From Campylobacter armoricus (GTDB lineage Bacteria; Campylobacterota; Campylobacteria; Campylobacterales; Campylobacteraceae): a stretch of DNA of 64,000 nt. Shown one piece after another: positions 62,942-64,000 of the stretch. The DNA is taken from positions 1,302,001 through 1,366,000 of the forward strand of contig NZ_CP053825.1 of the NCBI RefSeq assembly GCF_013372105.1, given 5' to 3'. A model generated the notes under the pieces. That model made no database searches, was not told where the DNA came from, and saw nothing but the letters and a program-made list of their open reading frames with translations. Every line of letters begins with the position of its first letter. Positions within the stretch are counted from its first letter, which is position 1. A program made the position numbers and the translations under genes.

Positions 62942-64000
62942 ATGAATACTTATTTAAACAAAAATGATCAATATTTTTATCTTTTTATGACTACCGCTGT
63001 TTTACTTATTTTAGCTATACCAGTAGGTTTTGCAAATATGTATTTAGGATATTTCCATAATGAATCCCCTTGTACGCTTTGTTGGTTTGAGCGTATTGGT
63101 ATGATTATAATTGGTGTGCTTGGAATGCTTATATTGCGTTATGGTCCTCAAATAAAATATATTGTATGTGTGTTTTTATTTGCAGGATATGGGATTTATA
63201 TGGGAATTCGTCATACGGCTAGTTGGTGGCAAAGAGATATTGGTATAGGTTTAGGGGATAAATTAGTAGGAGCACATACTTATACTTGGGCTGTTGTTGT
63301 GTATTGGTGTGTTGTTATAGTAATGGGGCTTGCTTTGTTATTTATACGAAAAAATAGCTCAATGATGGAAGATCTTGCTAATAAAGAAATTAAAGTTAAA
63401 CCTTTAAATGCCTATTCAAAATTTGTTATAGTTATATCTTTTATAGTTGTATGTTCTAATGCTTTCCAAGCTTTAATAATCAATGGTTTGCCTCCTTATA
63501 CAGGAAAATCAAATCCTGATCGTTTAACATTTGATATGAGCATCATGAGTAAAACTTGGACTACAGAAGTTTGGAGCAGACTTAGCAAATTCAACCTTTT
63601 AGGTAAAAATGTTCCAGAAGATGTTTTTATCAAAGATTTAGTAGAGCCAAAAAACCTACATTTTGACAAAAATACTTCAAATGGCGCTTTTGAAATTTCA
63701 AAAAAATTAGAACTACTAAATACTTATAATATTGAAATACCAGAATTGATAAAATTTAAACATATTAATGCTATAGCATATAATAAAAATAGCAATGAAT
63801 TTGCTCTTGTAACCAATGAAATGGCGGTATCATATACTAAAGATTTTAAACAATCTAGTGGTTTTGTTTTATTTGATAAAACCAATGGAAACGATATGAG
63901 ATATATCGTAGATGCAACATTTATAGGTAATAAATTTGTATTAGGTGCTTCAAATAAAACTTTTACAGGAATAGAAAAAACAGATGAAGTAATTGATGAA
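62942..64000 (+). CDS. dsbI: Disulfide bond formation protein DsbI, 3'-truncated by window
   Basis: Inner-membrane thiol oxidoreductase of the DsbB superfamily with a large C-terminal periplasmic extension. The visible 353 codons include four to five membrane helices, the quinone-side motif ESPCTLCWFERIGM near residue 45, and later a soluble region that begins around residue 190. DsbI oxidises DsbA-like partners in Campylobacter. The gene runs off the window end without a stop, and the predicted full length is longer. Confidence 0.9.
   Translation, partial: MNTYLNKNDQYFYLFMTTAVLLILAIPVGFANMYLGYFHNESPCTLCWFERIGMIIIGVLGMLILRYGPQIKYIVCVFLFAGYGIYMGIRHTASWWQRDIGIGLGDKLVGAHTYTWAVVVYWCVVIVMGLALLFIRKNSSMMEDLANKEIKVKPLNAYSKFVIVISFIVVCSNAFQALIINGLPPYTGKSNPDRLTFDMSIMSKTWTTEVWSRLSKFNLLGKNVPEDVFIKDLVEPKNLHFDKNTSNGAFEISKKLELLNTYNIEIPELIKFKHINAIAYNKNSNEFALVTNEMAVSYTKDFKQSSGFVLFDKTNGNDMRYIVDATFIGNKFVLGASNKTFTGIEKTDEVIDE

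Overview
The window is a 64 kb piece of a very AT-rich epsilonproteobacterial chromosome. Gene content and local gene order match Campylobacter in several blocks: a pseudaminic-acid flagellin glycosylation locus full of poly-G tracts, selA-selB, MqnA for futalosine-route menaquinone, motA-motB-polA, and the rpmF-plsX-fabH run. The blocks are joined differently from C. jejuni. Losses include modB, upp and most trp genes; gains include a TPS-type adhesin and an extra chemoreceptor. This suggests a non-jejuni species, perhaps of the C. lari group. The genus is well supported; the species group is inference from memory of gene order. No rRNA, tRNA, insertion sequence or CRISPR array was found.

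Layout: (1) 1-7.6 kb holds ruvB, a PerM/AI-2E-type permease, a 1054-residue filamentous-haemagglutinin-like exoprotein with a G8 tract in its signal region, an MFS efflux protein, rdgB and a micro-ORF. (2) 7.5-11.2 kb is an RND/MMPL-MlaC-MlaA lipid-trafficking operon. (3) 11.4-13.9 kb is a molybdate uptake operon without modB, followed by a decayed SMR efflux gene. (4) 13.9-20.1 kb holds a multi-cluster ferredoxin, selA, selB, a DsbC-like protein and a lipoprotein. (5) 20.4-27.3 kb holds mqnA, malic enzyme, a second-type gltX, a SurA-like chaperone, accC, accB and dcd. (6) 27.4-45.9 kb is the flagellar glycosylation island: pseB, pseC, pseF, pseG, pseH, pseA and hisF/hisH-like genes, with an acyl-carrier cassette (FkbH, three ACPs, two KASIII-like enzymes, methyltransferases), two DUF2920 hydrolase-like genes and a WbqC protein. 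(7) 46.0-61.2 kb holds a TSUP permease, flhB, an MCP, ahpC, fdxA, ndk, DUF177, rpmF, plsX, fabH, motB, motA, polA, an MFS symporter, a nucleoside hydrolase and a YqaA-type protein. (8) 61.3-64.0 kb holds a short leader ORF, an orphan trpB, a dba-like small protein and a truncated dsbI.

The most interesting part is region 6. Seven poly-G/C tracts of 8-9 bases lie within about 17 kb. All five inside coding genes are in the reading frame that gives a full-length product. Two more sit in leader regions (before pseA and before wbqC), where they could tune translation instead of switching a frame. The FkbH + ACP + KASIII + methyltransferase set resembles the glyceryl-ACP cassettes of tetronate biosynthesis. 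It is a candidate source of the O-methylated glyceric acid known to decorate pseudaminic acid on Campylobacter flagellin.
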